DNA of 64,000 nt from NCBI RefSeq assembly GCF_000744935.1, contig NZ_JQMW01000013.1:434001-498000 (forward strand). The letters run 5' to 3'. The first letter of the stretch is position 1, and every line of letters begins with the position of its first letter. Shown in pieces: positions 41,834 to 50,888 of this stretch. This DNA is from Clostridium sp. KNHs214. GTDB taxonomy: Bacteria > Bacillota > Clostridia > Clostridiales > Clostridiaceae. The notes under the pieces are model-generated. The model was not told the DNA's origin, did no database searches, and saw only the letters and a list, made by a program, of their open reading frames with translations. A program made the position numbers and the translations under genes.

Positions 41834-44191
41834 TTAAATATTTTGTTCCGTTCTATTTATAATTTCATCCTGCAAGTCCTTATTTAAATTATTAAAATAA
41901 TCACTATAACCAGCAACTCTAACTATAAGATCCTTATAATTTTCTGGATGTTTTTGAGCATCAACTAAAGTACTCTTATCTACCACGTTAAATTGAATAT
42001 GGTGGCCATCCAGTTTAAAGTAAGCTCTTACAAGACCTGATAAACTATTTATTCCCTCTTCACCCTCTAAAACTTTAGGAGTAAACTTTTGATTTAATAA
42101 TGTTCCTCCAGTCTTAATATGATCCATTTTAGCAGCTGATTTTATAACAGCTGTAGGTCCTAATTTGTCGGCACCCTTAGATGGAGATATACCTTCTGAA
42201 AGCGGCTCCCTTGCCTTTCTTCCATCTGCAGACGCTCCCATAACAGAACCAAAGTATACGTGACAAGTGGTTGGCAGCATATCTATTCTGTAGTGGCCGC
42301 CTTTCATACTTTTCCTTCCAGTAACCTCTTCATAATAAGCATCGAATATTTCCCTCATTATGTCATCCGCATAATCATCATCATTTCCATACTTAGGAGA
42401 TTTATTAAACAGCAAATTGTGCACAACTTCATGCCCTTCAAAGTTGTCTTCTAAAGCTTTCAAAAGCTCCTGCATAGTTATATTTTCTTTGTCATATATT
42501 TGATATTTTATAGCTGCTAAACTATCTGATATAGTTCCTATGCCCACACCTTGAATATAGCTGGTATTATATCTTGCTCCACCTGCATTATAATCTTTTC
42601 CTTTTTTAATACAATCATCTATTATTATTGATAAAAATGGAGCTGGCATATATTTCATATACAATTTTTCTATAACATTATTTCCTCTAATCTTAATTTC
42701 TGCAAAATGATGAAGTTGCTTTTTAAATGCTTCAAAAAGTTCTTCATAACTCTTAAATTCTGATGCTTCTCCAGTTTGCAAACCTATTTGTTCTCCAGTT
42801 AAATAATCCCTTCCATTCATCAAAGTTACTTCCAATATCTTCGGAAGATTTAAATATCCTGTCAATATATATGCCTCTTTACCAAAGGCCCCTGTTTCCA
42901 CACAACCGCTAGTTCCACCACATCTGGCATCTTCCAATGTTTTTCCTGCTCTTAACATTTCAGAAATAACTTCATCTGCATTAAATATAGATGGTTGTCC
43001 CCATCCTTTTCTAATTATTTCACAAGCTTTCTTTAGGAACTTGTCTGGGTTTTTTTTGCTTAATTGAATATTAGAGCTTGGTTGTAAAAGTCTCATTTCG
43101 TCTATAACTTCTAATACCATGTAAGTTACATCATTAACCCCATCTCTACCTTCTCTAGTTAATCCACCACTATTTATATTGGCAAAATCAGTATAAGTTC
43201 CACTCTCAGCCAAAGTTATTCCTACCTTTGGAGGAGCTGGTTGGTTGTTAAACTTAACCCAAAAAAGTTGAAGTAATTCTTTTGCTTTTTCTCTATCTAT
43301 AGTCCCTTCTTCCAATTCTTTTTTGTAAAATGGATATAAATGTTGGTCTAATCTTCCTGGATTAAAAGAATCCCAAGTATTTAATTCGGAAATTACACCT
43401 AGATGAACAAACCAATACATTTGTAGTGCTTCATGGAATGTTCTTGGAGCATTTTCTGGCACCCAATTACAAGTTTCTGATATTTTTAAAAGTTCTTCTT
43501 TTCTATTGAAATCACTTTCTTTATCTGCCAGTTCCTTAGCTAATTTAGCATATCTTTTTCCATAAGTTATAATGGCATCACAGCATATCTTCATAGCCTC
43601 TAGTTCATCTCTTTTGTCTATAGCTTCTATATCATTTACATAATCTATATTATCCAAAGCTTCCTCTATGTCTTTTTTGAAATCCCTAAAGCCTTTATGA
43701 TATATTTTTTCATCTGCTACTGTATGACCTGGTGCCCTTTGCTCCATAAATTCAGTGAATATACCTGCTTTATAACAATCTTGCCACTGCTTAGTCATTC
43801 TTTCAAAAATTTTATGTCTCATAGATCTTTCTTCCCAGAAAGGTATTATAACCTCTTCTTGTATCTTTCTAGTTTTCTTATCTACTTTAAAAGATATCTT
43901 TTCACGTTTATCCATAATGTCCAAATCCTCTAAGCTGTGACAGCAAAGCTCTGGATAAGTTGGAGTAGCTGATGGTTTTTCTCCTCTTTCTCCTACTATA
44001 ATTTCATCATCATTTATGCAAAGGGTCTTTTTCTCCATTATATTTTTAAAACTTAAAGCCCTAAGTACCGGATTTGAAACTTTACCCTGATATTTTTGAT
44101 AAACCTCATTTACAAGGGTGGCTCTTTCCATAGTTATATATGGAATAGCCTTTAAACTTTCCTCTCTTAATTTCTTAACTCTTTCCTCCAT
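41834..44191 (-). CDS. hypD: trans-4-Hydroxy-L-proline dehydratase (glycyl radical enzyme)
   Basis: 785 residues. The glycyl radical motif RVAGYSDYF places the radical at Gly761, and the thiyl cysteine is Cys430 in GGTSGCVETGAFG with Glu432. Compared with the C. difficile enzyme as I recall it, residues known to mark hydroxyproline dehydratase are present with a constant offset of four: His156, Asp274 (NTWDSFNPGR), Ser330, Asp335, Phe336 and Tyr446. This argues against pyruvate formate-lyase, choline lyase or glycerol dehydratase. It dehydrates hydroxyproline to pyrroline-5-carboxylate, anaerobically. It lies eight bases after its activase gene. Confidence 0.96.
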   Translation of the reverse strand: MEERVKKLREESLKAIPYITMERATLVNEVYQKYQGKVSNPVLRALSFKNIMEKKTLCINDDEIIVGERGEKPSATPTYPELCCHSLEDLDIMDKREKISFKVDKKTRKIQEEVIIPFWEERSMRHKIFERMTKQWQDCYKAGIFTEFMEQRAPGHTVADEKIYHKGFRDFKKDIEEALDNIDYVNDIEAIDKRDELEAMKICCDAIITYGKRYAKLAKELADKESDFNRKEELLKISETCNWVPENAPRTFHEALQMYWFVHLGVISELNTWDSFNPGRLDQHLYPFYKKELEEGTIDREKAKELLQLFWVKFNNQPAPPKVGITLAESGTYTDFANINSGGLTREGRDGVNDVTYMVLEVIDEMRLLQPSSNIQLSKKNPDKFLKKACEIIRKGWGQPSIFNADEVISEMLRAGKTLEDARCGGTSGCVETGAFGKEAYILTGYLNLPKILEVTLMNGRDYLTGEQIGLQTGEASEFKSYEELFEAFKKQLHHFAEIKIRGNNVIEKLYMKYMPAPFLSIIIDDCIKKGKDYNAGGARYNTSYIQGVGIGTISDSLAAIKYQIYDKENITMQELLKALEDNFEGHEVVHNLLFNKSPKYGNDDDYADDIMREIFDAYYEEVTGRKSMKGGHYRIDMLPTTCHVYFGSVMGASADGRKAREPLSEGISPSKGADKLGPTAVIKSAAKMDHIKTGGTLLNQKFTPKVLEGEEGINSLSGLVRAYFKLDGHHIQFNVVDKSTLVDAQKHPENYKDLIVRVAGYSDYFNNLNKDLQDEIINRTEQNI

Positions 44192-44199
44192 GTCTATAA

Positions 44200-45126
44200 T
44201 TACCCTCCTATCTTTGCCTTTAATCCATATGATTTAAACATCTCTAAAATACTTTCCATTTTATCCTTTGTCGGTTCCTGAGTATCTTTAAGCTTGTATT
44301 CTAATCCTAGCCTGTTATATTTATCCATACCATACTTATGATATGGAAGTAAATTAACTTTACTTATATTTAAATTTCTTAAAAACTCTGCACTCTTCCT
44401 TAAGTTTTCTCCGTCGTTTATGCCTGGTATTACAGGTATCCTAACATAAACCTCCTTGTGCATGCTTGAAAGCATCTTTAAATTTTCTATTATATTCTCA
44501 TTAGAAACTCCTGTATATTTTTTATGTTCATCACTATCCATAAATTTTAAATCATATAAAAACAAGTCCGCCTTAGAAGCTATTTTTCTAAGGTTCTCCT
44601 CTGTGGTAAATCCAGTGGTATCAATAGTTACATGAATTCCTTTATTCTTACTAGCATCCACTAAAGCCTCTAAAAAATTCATTTGTGAAAAAGGTTCTCC
44701 CCCTGAAAAAGTAACTCCTCCACTTGATTCATCATAAAAAACTATGTCTTTTTCCACTTCTTTCATAACTTCTTCCACAGTATATTCTTTGCCACTTATC
44801 TCCCTAGCATTGTTTATACAAAAATCTATACACTTTCCGCAAAATGCACATTTTTCCCTATGGTTAATAAGTTTGCCATCCTTTATCTCTACAGCTCCAT
44901 TAGAGCATTTCTTTACACACATTCCACAGGATGTGCATTTATTTTCCCAGTACAAAATTTCTTTTTCCATACACTGACTTTCTGGATTGTGGCACCACCA
45001 ACAATTTAATGGACATCCCTTTAAAAACACAGTAGTTCTTATACCAGGGCCATCATGTATAGAATATTTTTGTATATTTATAATTTTCCCCTGAAACACC
45101 AAATTTCCCTCTTTTCTATACTGCAT
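44200..45126 (-). CDS. hypE: HypD-activating enzyme (radical SAM glycyl radical activase)
   Basis: 308 residues. Radical SAM cluster motif GCPLNCWWCHNPES (CX3CX2C), then a two-cluster ferredoxin insert with CTSCGMCVKKC and CAFCGKCIDFC, then GGVTFSGGEPFSQ. It uses S-adenosylmethionine to install the radical on HypD. The ATG at 45126 has AAGGA upstream; a GTG nine codons later, after AGAGGG, is an alternative start. Overlap-tight spacing to hypD (8 bases) supports co-expression. Confidence 0.95.
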   Translation of the reverse strand: MQYRKEGNLVFQGKIINIQKYSIHDGPGIRTTVFLKGCPLNCWWCHNPESQCMEKEILYWENKCTSCGMCVKKCSNGAVEIKDGKLINHREKCAFCGKCIDFCINNAREISGKEYTVEEVMKEVEKDIVFYDESSGGVTFSGGEPFSQMNFLEALVDASKNKGIHVTIDTTGFTTEENLRKIASKADLFLYDLKFMDSDEHKKYTGVSNENIIENLKMLSSMHKEVYVRIPVIPGINDGENLRKSAEFLRNLNISKVNLLPYHKYGMDKYNRLGLEYKLKDTQEPTKDKMESILEMFKSYGLKAKIGG

Positions 45127-45171
45127 AATAAAATCCTTAACAAGTAATTAAAGTTTACTTCTGAATTTGCC

Positions 45172-45744
45172 CTATTTATGTTTAGCTTCTCTAAAATGAT
45201 TCGGAGTATTAACTGCCAATAATTTTACTAACTTATTTGTATAATTAGCCCAATTATGAGGAGTAGTAGAGTTTATATGAATGCTATCTCCTGGGTAGAG
45301 TTCGTATATTTCATTGTCAAGATAAAGGGTAAGTATTCCCTCTAACACATATACAAATTCCTCTCCCTCATGATTATAATTTGTTACATCTTCCTCTGTA
45401 TTACTAGGAAGTATTTGAACAAGCCTTGGAACCATAACCTTATTTTCCAAATCATTGGTCAAATGATAATTTATAAATTGAGAGTTAACAACTTGAAAAA
45501 TCTCCTGTTCATAACTTCTTAAAATACTTTTATTATTGCTTTTTGGTATAGAAAAGAAATAAGACAAGTCTACCTCTAAAGCCTCTGCTATCTTTTCTAG
45601 AGAATCTACTGCTACATTTGTAAGACCTCTTTCTAATTGAGATAAAAATCCTATAGAGAGCTGCACTTTTTCACTTAGCTCTTTTAAAGTTAAGTTTTTG
45701 CTTACTCTAAGTTTCTTTATTTTTCCTCCTATATCAATTGCCAT
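45172..45744 (-). CDS. XRE-cupin transcriptional regulator of the hydroxyproline operon
   Basis: 190 residues from the ATG at 45742-45744 (MAIDIGGKIKKLRVSKNLTL); GAGGTG precedes it. HTH domain about 5-62 (LKELSEKVQLSIGFLSQLER), cupin_2 domain about 115-185 (HEGEEFVYVLEGILTLYLDN, YPGDSIHINSTTPHNW). Regulators of this type respond to small amino acid-like or polyamine ligands. Its position first in the operon, and divergent from an amino acid symporter, suggests that it controls both; the ligand may be hydroxyproline or proline, which is inference. Confidence 0.9.
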   Translation of the reverse strand: MAIDIGGKIKKLRVSKNLTLKELSEKVQLSIGFLSQLERGLTNVAVDSLEKIAEALEVDLSYFFSIPKSNNKSILRSYEQEIFQVVNSQFINYHLTNDLENKVMVPRLVQILPSNTEEDVTNYNHEGEEFVYVLEGILTLYLDNEIYELYPGDSIHINSTTPHNWANYTNKLVKLLAVNTPNHFREAKHK

Positions 45745-46295
45745 TTTACCCACCTCTTTTTATATTTCACATTTCTGAAATACTAATCTTATCTATAATT
45801 AAATTATACTATATTAATGTAATTATAACCACTATATTTTATTATTTTTTCACAAATATAAAAAAAGTTTAGTACGATGAAATAAATAGTGTTAACTTCT
45901 CAACAAATACTATAATTAATCACCTTATTTTTATGTAGCATTTTATAGCTTCTAATTACTAGTTCAATAATCTACAACCCTTTATACCTTATTCACAATA
46001 TACATCACCTTAATTGCTCCTATATAGCCTGAATTGTTTAAGAATATTCTGACATTTGATTTAAATATAATTTTCTGTTACAATTTATTATAATTATTTT
46101 TTTCACATAATTATTATGACATTTGATTATATACACTCTATTCATATATTATCTTAATCATATTTAAGTTTTTTCTAGAACATTTTTTACTTTGCCCTTC
46201 TAACTACTGAATGTTTATTTACCAATTTATTCATTTTACTGTTTTTTATAAGCTTTATGAAATTATCCAAACCAGGAAAGGAGAATATAATAAAT
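45745..46295. other. 551-base divergent intergenic region: hyp operon / symporter
   Basis: AT-rich and without a frame that has a ribosome binding site. TGACATTTGATT occurs twice as a direct repeat (46049-46060 and 46109-46120), about 200 bases before the symporter, and could be a regulator site. I see no T-box, riboswitch or terminator. The region between 45900 and 46040 is featureless. Confidence 0.5.
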
Positions 46296-47705
46296 ATGAT
46301 AACTACTTTACAAAATTTTATTTCTTTTGGGAACAACATACTTTGGTCTTACGTTCTAATAATACTACTTATATCTGTTGGAATTTATTTTAGTTTTAAA
46401 TGTAACTTTGTTCAATTCAGATTTATAGGTGAAATGTTTAAATTACTAGGAGAAGGTGCTTCTAAATCTATATCTTCTAAAGACAAAAAAGGCGTTTCTT
46501 CATTTCAAGCCTTTTGTATAAGCACTGCTTCAAGAGTGGGCACTGGTAATCTTGCGGGTGTTGCTATAGCCATATCTATGGGAGGTCCTGGGGCAGTATT
46601 TTGGATGTGGTTAATAGCATTAATAGGAGCCACATCCAGTTTCGTAGAAAGCACCTTGGCTCAAATTTATAAAGTAAGGGATAAAGATGGATATAGAGGC
46701 GGTCCTGCTTACTACATGGAGAAAGCCCTAAACAAAAGATGGATGGGAGTAATCTTCTCAATACTTATATGTATTAGCTTTGGCCTTGTATTCAACTCCG
46801 TTCAAGCTAACACAATTTCACTAGCTTTTGAAGGTGCTTTTGGTATTAATAAAATTATAGTAGGATTAGTTTTAGCAGCTATAACAACTATAATAATATT
46901 CGGTGGAGTAAAAAGAATAGCAAAAGTGGTAGAAATATTAGTACCTGTCATGGCAATAGGCTATATTTTAGTAGCATTATTTGTTTTATTTAAAAATGCT
47001 GCTCACATACCTACTATGTTTAAACTAATTATAACCGACGCTTTTGATTTTAAAGGTTTAATTGGAGGTGGAATAGGTGCTTCTGTGATGATGGGAATAA
47101 AGAGAGGTCTTTTCTCTAATGAAGCTGGTATGGGAAGTGCACCAAATGCTGCCGCTACTGCAGAAGTTACTCATCCCGTAAAACAAGGCTTTATTCAAAC
47201 TTTAGGAGTATTCACAGATACAATAATAATATGCAGCTGTACAGCTTTTATAATATTGCTATCAGGAGTATATAATACTAATGGACTTACAGGAATTCAA
47301 CTTACACAAAATGCCTTAACTTCTCAGGTAGGCTCTTGGGGAACTACTTTTATTGCTATATGTATTTTACTATTTGCCTATAGTTCCATAATAGGAAATT
47401 ACTATTATGGAGAAACTAATATAGAATTTATAAAAGCTAATAAAACTTGGTTATTTTTATATAGAATATGTGTAATCTTAATGGTTATATTTGGATCACT
47501 AACAGAAATTCAGGTAATTTGGGATATGGCAGATCTTTTTATGGGCTTAATGGCACTTATAAATTTAATAGCCATAATTCAACTAGGTGGCATTGCTTCC
47601 GCAGCATTAAAAGATTATGTTAAACAGAAAAAGCAAGGAAAAGATCCTGTGTTTACTAAAGATTCTATTAAAGGATTAACAGGAGTAGAATGTTGGGACG
47701 AATAA
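46296..47705 (+). CDS. AGCS family sodium:amino acid symporter (alanine/glycine type)
   Basis: 469 residues from the ATG at 46296, preceded by GGAAAGGAG; an upstream in-frame ATG (46257) precedes that site. About eleven membrane segments, with family strings STASRVGTGNLAGVAIAISM, GATSSFVESTLAQIYKVRDK, YRGGPAYYMEKAL, and FSNEAGMGSAPNAAATAEVT. Members import alanine, glycine or related amino acids with sodium. Divergent from the hydroxyproline operon, it could import hydroxyproline or proline, but this is inference from position. Its stop codon is followed at once by a spacer-type piece of the large repeat family. Confidence 0.94.
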   Translation: MITTLQNFISFGNNILWSYVLIILLISVGIYFSFKCNFVQFRFIGEMFKLLGEGASKSISSKDKKGVSSFQAFCISTASRVGTGNLAGVAIAISMGGPGAVFWMWLIALIGATSSFVESTLAQIYKVRDKDGYRGGPAYYMEKALNKRWMGVIFSILICISFGLVFNSVQANTISLAFEGAFGINKIIVGLVLAAITTIIIFGGVKRIAKVVEILVPVMAIGYILVALFVLFKNAAHIPTMFKLIITDAFDFKGLIGGGIGASVMMGIKRGLFSNEAGMGSAPNAAATAEVTHPVKQGFIQTLGVFTDTIIICSCTAFIILLSGVYNTNGLTGIQLTQNALTSQVGSWGTTFIAICILLFAYSSIIGNYYYGETNIEFIKANKTWLFLYRICVILMVIFGSLTEIQVIWDMADLFMGLMALINLIAIIQLGGIASAALKDYVKQKKQGKDPVFTKDSIKGLTGVECWDE

Positions 47706-47900
47706 AGGATGATTTTTCTCCACTACGTTGCGCAAAATCTTTAATTAAGGTAAAACAATAAAGGGAGCTGTCGCACTAAGAATAAATCCTACAATATATT
47801 TTGTTAGCTTTAAACTTGCAAAAGAATATATTGCATGTAAATTTCTTAACGCAACAGCCCCTTTTCTTTAAGTGCTTTAAAAATATTTTATTGGTGGCAG
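47706..47900. repeat. Partial copy of the convergent-junction element (spacer part only)
   Basis: AGGATGATTTTTCTCC and GCAAAATCTTTAATTA directly after the symporter stop match the short palindrome of the large elements. It is followed by a long imperfect inverted repeat (GGGAGCTGTCGCACTAAGAA against TTCTTAACGCAACAGCCCC) and then CTTTTCTTTAAGTGCTTTAA and TTATTGGTGGCAGCC, which parallel 16075-16105 and 62838-62885. Terminal repeats and the 220-nt hairpins are missing. It again sits between convergent genes. Confidence 0.7.
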
Positions 47901-48073
47901 CCTTCGTAGCATATGCCTAAAGCCATTATATTTTCACCGCACCCTTTATAGGGCGTTTGATAGCTAAAATGGGAACAATCCATGCAGTAAGTCCAAGTAC
48001 CAGACTTCCCAAATTCAGTAAACTTGATATTGACATTAATATTCTTCTTTCGTATCAAACCATCGCTTCGCAA
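47888..48073 (-). CDS. Doubtful small cysteine-containing ORF
   Basis: 61 codons from a TTG at 48071-48073, nine bases after the Nudix gene stop, without a clear ribosome binding site. The C-terminal part has six cysteines: YCMDCSHFSYQTPYKGCGEN and LGICYEGCHQ. This could be a small metal-binding protein cotranscribed with the Nudix gene, or the tail of a decayed gene whose start was lost. Its last codons run into the repeat piece at 47706-47900. I give it low confidence. Confidence 0.3.
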   Translation of the reverse strand: MRSDGLIRKKNINVNIKFTEFGKSGTWTYCMDCSHFSYQTPYKGCGENIMALGICYEGCHQ

Positions 48074-48082
48074 AATCTTACA

Positions 48083-48673
48083 TTAATCATTAATAAACTT
48101 TTGTATAGAAAGTAAGGTTTTCACATCTATTTTTTTATCAGATTTAATAAGTTCCTTAGCTTCTTCTTTAGATAAAAGCATAACTTCTATATCCTCATCT
48201 GCTTCTAAATAATCCTTTGACATTTTTCCTGTGCAAGTACAATAAACCACTGCTACAGATTCATCTGTCATGCCTGTAGATACATATGCCTTATCCTTTG
48301 TATTATTATAATCGATTTTAACTAAATCAAGTCCCGTTTCTTCCTTTAATTCTCTTCTCACAGTGTCCTCAAATCCTTCTCCACTATCTACAAGTCCAGC
48401 AGGAAGTTCATATACATAATCATTAAGAGGTATCCTGAATTGTTTTATCACAACTAGTTTATTTTCTTCTACATGAGTAGATACTATTATTACCGCATCT
48501 ATTTTATCCTCTTTTCCATTAAAAAATCTATCTTTCACTGCATTTAAATCTTTTCTAGATGCAATAGACCAATTTCTATCATCACCATTTTTATTTACAT
48601 ACTCTGCATCGTATAGTTTTAAATATTTTGTATCTGCTAATATTTTAATACCTTTTACTCTTGGTTTAGCCAT
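48083..48673 (-). CDS. Nudix hydrolase, ADP-ribose pyrophosphatase type
   Basis: 196 residues. Full Nudix box GLVDSGEGFEDTVRRELKEE TG (pattern G-x5-E-x7-R-E-U-x-E-E-x-G) starts near residue 108, preceded by VYELPAG as in ADP-ribose pyrophosphatases (NudF/YqkG). VVIKQFRIPLNDYVYELPAG is typical. It hydrolyses ADP-ribose or a similar nucleoside diphosphate in the cytoplasm. The ribosome binding site is weak (AATATAATT before ATG). Confidence 0.9.
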   Translation of the reverse strand: MAKPRVKGIKILADTKYLKLYDAEYVNKNGDDRNWSIASRKDLNAVKDRFFNGKEDKIDAVIIVSTHVEENKLVVIKQFRIPLNDYVYELPAGLVDSGEGFEDTVRRELKEETGLDLVKIDYNNTKDKAYVSTGMTDESVAVVYCTCTGKMSKDYLEADEDIEVMLLSKEEAKELIKSDKKIDVKTLLSIQKFIND

Positions 48674-48830
48674 AATTATATTTAGCGAAAAGGAATTTAA
48701 CCTACCAAAGTCGCTAAAATGTTCACTTCCTTCCTATATAGTTTTTAATTTAAAATTTAAATCATTTTATTCCAATTATTATTCACATATTCTTATATAT
48801 TATTATAGCAAATATATTCATTAGATATAT

Positions 48831-48891
48831 AAAAAAATAACAAGTCAAATATACTAGCATACTGGCTTGTTATTTATTTGAATGTGCCTTA
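48831..48891. repeat. Palindromic element, family C (short form) overlapping a stop codon
   Basis: AAAATAACAAGTC and GGCTTGTTATTTATTTG pair around ATACTAGCATACT; the right end GAATGTGCCTTA includes the TAA stop of the DUF4173 gene (48889-48891 on the minus strand). It probably serves as that gene's terminator. Confidence 0.75.
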
Positions 48892-50574
48892 GTTAAACAT
48901 ATCAAGTTTACTAATATTATATTTTTTAGCCTTGTTTCTATAATAATTATATTGATGCCAGTGTACATCTCTTATATTAACCTCTTCCTTATGCCTCTTA
49001 AAGTAATCCTTTACCTCTTTCTTTATGGTAGTATCCTTTACCTTTAAAAGTCTTTCTATCTCTGGCGCTGCATCATAAGAAAGACTAGTTATATATTCTA
49101 CATCTATCTTTCCAGTGTTTTTATACCTTTCTATATTTTTCTTAGCTACCATTCTATCTAAATTAGCAAAATTCATGATACAGTACATAATTATAGCTAT
49201 TATAAAACTGTATTTTAGTACAGGTACACCACACTTCCATATACCTAAAAGTACCACTGCAAATATTAAAGAAAGCAATAATATAAACAATTCTACAAAT
49301 ACCCTAAGCTTAGTATATCCGAAGGCTCCCTCATAAAGATTCATCCTATAATGTGCTGAAAATAACATATTATAAGTAAACGCTATTAATATACTATAAA
49401 GAATACTGCAACAAATACTTATCTTTCTATTTTTATTTTTAACGTATTTTTTACTCAATAAAACTATAGTTAAATTAATAAGAGTTACAAGTATTAATTC
49501 AAAAAAACCCTTTCTAGCATACTGTGAATAAGTAATTTCTTTTGGCAATATGCCTCTTCCTCCTGCATACAAATAAGAAAATTGAACTAAAGAAAATATG
49601 CAGTAAACAAAATTAATAGCTATCATAATAGTTACAACAGTTATGGCCTCCCAATTAATCTTTCTATTTCTACTATTGTCATTTTTAAGTTTCTCCTCAT
49701 ATTTTAATCTTAAAAATAATCCAAATGCATAAATGGTAATTAAAATTATTACACATAGATGAGCTATAGCATTTTTAAACGTTATATCTAAAAATAAATC
49801 CTCTATATTACTAAAATATCCTGCAAAGATCATATCTGCAGAGGACAATAAAAATATAATGACAAACAATATAGGTATAGAAACTAATATTCCTTTGAAA
49901 ACATACTTTAAGTTAGAATTTTTACAGTCTTTCCTATTTTCGTTTTTATTTATATCTTTTAAACTTTCTACACAAAATCTATAAAAAATCGTTATAGATA
50001 GAAAAACCGTTTTAAATATCTTGTCAAACATATTGCTTATTAGAATGACATTCAAATCACTTTCACTATACCTTATAGAAATAAAATATCCAACTGCTAA
50101 TACAGGAATTATAAAAAGATTCAGAAATGCCATTTCGCCATTATTAAAAATAATATAACTGAACGATAACATTATATATGGAATTAAAAACACAGAACTT
50201 AACTTTCTTTTTAAATTAACATTAGGATACAATAATCTAACACCAGCTATTAAAAATATGATATTATATATGAACACAGAGATTCCAATAGAATAATCCT
50301 TAAAAAAGTAATCATATAAAACGCCTATCACTAAGCACCAAATTATAGCCTTGTATTTTATATTAGCTTTATCAAACTCATCTCCAAAGCCGCTAAAATA
50401 TCTGTAAATTTCCGTCTTAGACTTTTCAGTTTTTTCTTCATTCTTTTGCCTAGCATCAATATTGAACTTTGCCTCTACATTTTGTTCATATTCATTAGTT
50501 GAGTTTCTATATGGTTCTTGCTCACATTTGCTATTTTTATTTTCATCTAAATTGCTATTTATATTATTACTCAA
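48889..50574 (-). CDS. DUF4173/DUF4153 family polytopic membrane protein
   Basis: 561 residues. A charged cytoplasmic N-terminus (about 1-65, rich in Asn, Glu, Lys) is followed by about twelve membrane segments, for example AIIWCLVIGVLYDYFFKDYS, VSIPILFVIIFLLSSADMIF and ITIYAFGLFLRLKYEEKLKN. The soluble C-terminal tail of ~70 residues includes YDAAPEIERLLKVKDTTIKK and HWHQYNYYRNKAKKY. The family is of unknown function and often lies next to DUF2975 plus a small HTH regulator, as here (50668-51383). All three probably form one unit. Confidence 0.85.
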   Translation of the reverse strand: MSNNINSNLDENKNSKCEQEPYRNSTNEYEQNVEAKFNIDARQKNEEKTEKSKTEIYRYFSGFGDEFDKANIKYKAIIWCLVIGVLYDYFFKDYSIGISVFIYNIIFLIAGVRLLYPNVNLKRKLSSVFLIPYIMLSFSYIIFNNGEMAFLNLFIIPVLAVGYFISIRYSESDLNVILISNMFDKIFKTVFLSITIFYRFCVESLKDINKNENRKDCKNSNLKYVFKGILVSIPILFVIIFLLSSADMIFAGYFSNIEDLFLDITFKNAIAHLCVIILITIYAFGLFLRLKYEEKLKNDNSRNRKINWEAITVVTIMIAINFVYCIFSLVQFSYLYAGGRGILPKEITYSQYARKGFFELILVTLINLTIVLLSKKYVKNKNRKISICCSILYSILIAFTYNMLFSAHYRMNLYEGAFGYTKLRVFVELFILLLSLIFAVVLLGIWKCGVPVLKYSFIIAIIMYCIMNFANLDRMVAKKNIERYKNTGKIDVEYITSLSYDAAPEIERLLKVKDTTIKKEVKDYFKRHKEEVNIRDVHWHQYNYYRNKAKKYNISKLDMFN

Positions 50575-50667
50575 ACTTGCCCCTCCAAACCCTCAATTAC
50601 TAATTTTCCCTTTTTTATTCTTTTCTTATTTCTATATACTTAACTATTAATTATTAGTCCTTACTCA

Positions 50668-50877
50668 TTAATCTTCTTCTAAATATTCCAAAATATCTCC
50701 TGGCTGACAATTAAGAACCTTACATATGGCTTCCAGTGTAGAAAATCTTATGGCCTTTGCTTTGCTATTTTTTAGTATAGATAAGTTAGCATTAGTTATA
50801 CCAACCTTATCTGAAAGCTCTGACAAAGATATCTTTCTTTTAGCCATCATTACATCTAAATTAACAACAATAGGCAT
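50668..50877 (-). CDS. YozG-like HTH regulator partnered with DUF2975
   Basis: 69 residues, one Xre-type HTH: MPIVVNLDVMMAKRKISLSE, then LSDKVGITNANLSILKNSKA and AICKVLNCQPGDILEY. This compact form is the standard partner of DUF2975 proteins. It starts 11 bases after the DUF2975 stop. A perfect 22-bp inverted repeat upstream of the operon (51453-51499) is its likely operator. Confidence 0.9.
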   Translation of the reverse strand: MPIVVNLDVMMAKRKISLSELSDKVGITNANLSILKNSKAKAIRFSTLEAICKVLNCQPGDILEYLEED

Positions 50878-50888
50878 ATGCTTCCTCC

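Noticed and set aside
41834-44191. Choline trimethylamine-lyase, pyruvate formate-lyase or glycerol dehydratase identity for the glycyl radical enzyme
   Set aside because: The active-site residues match hydroxyproline dehydratase, and proC follows directly.
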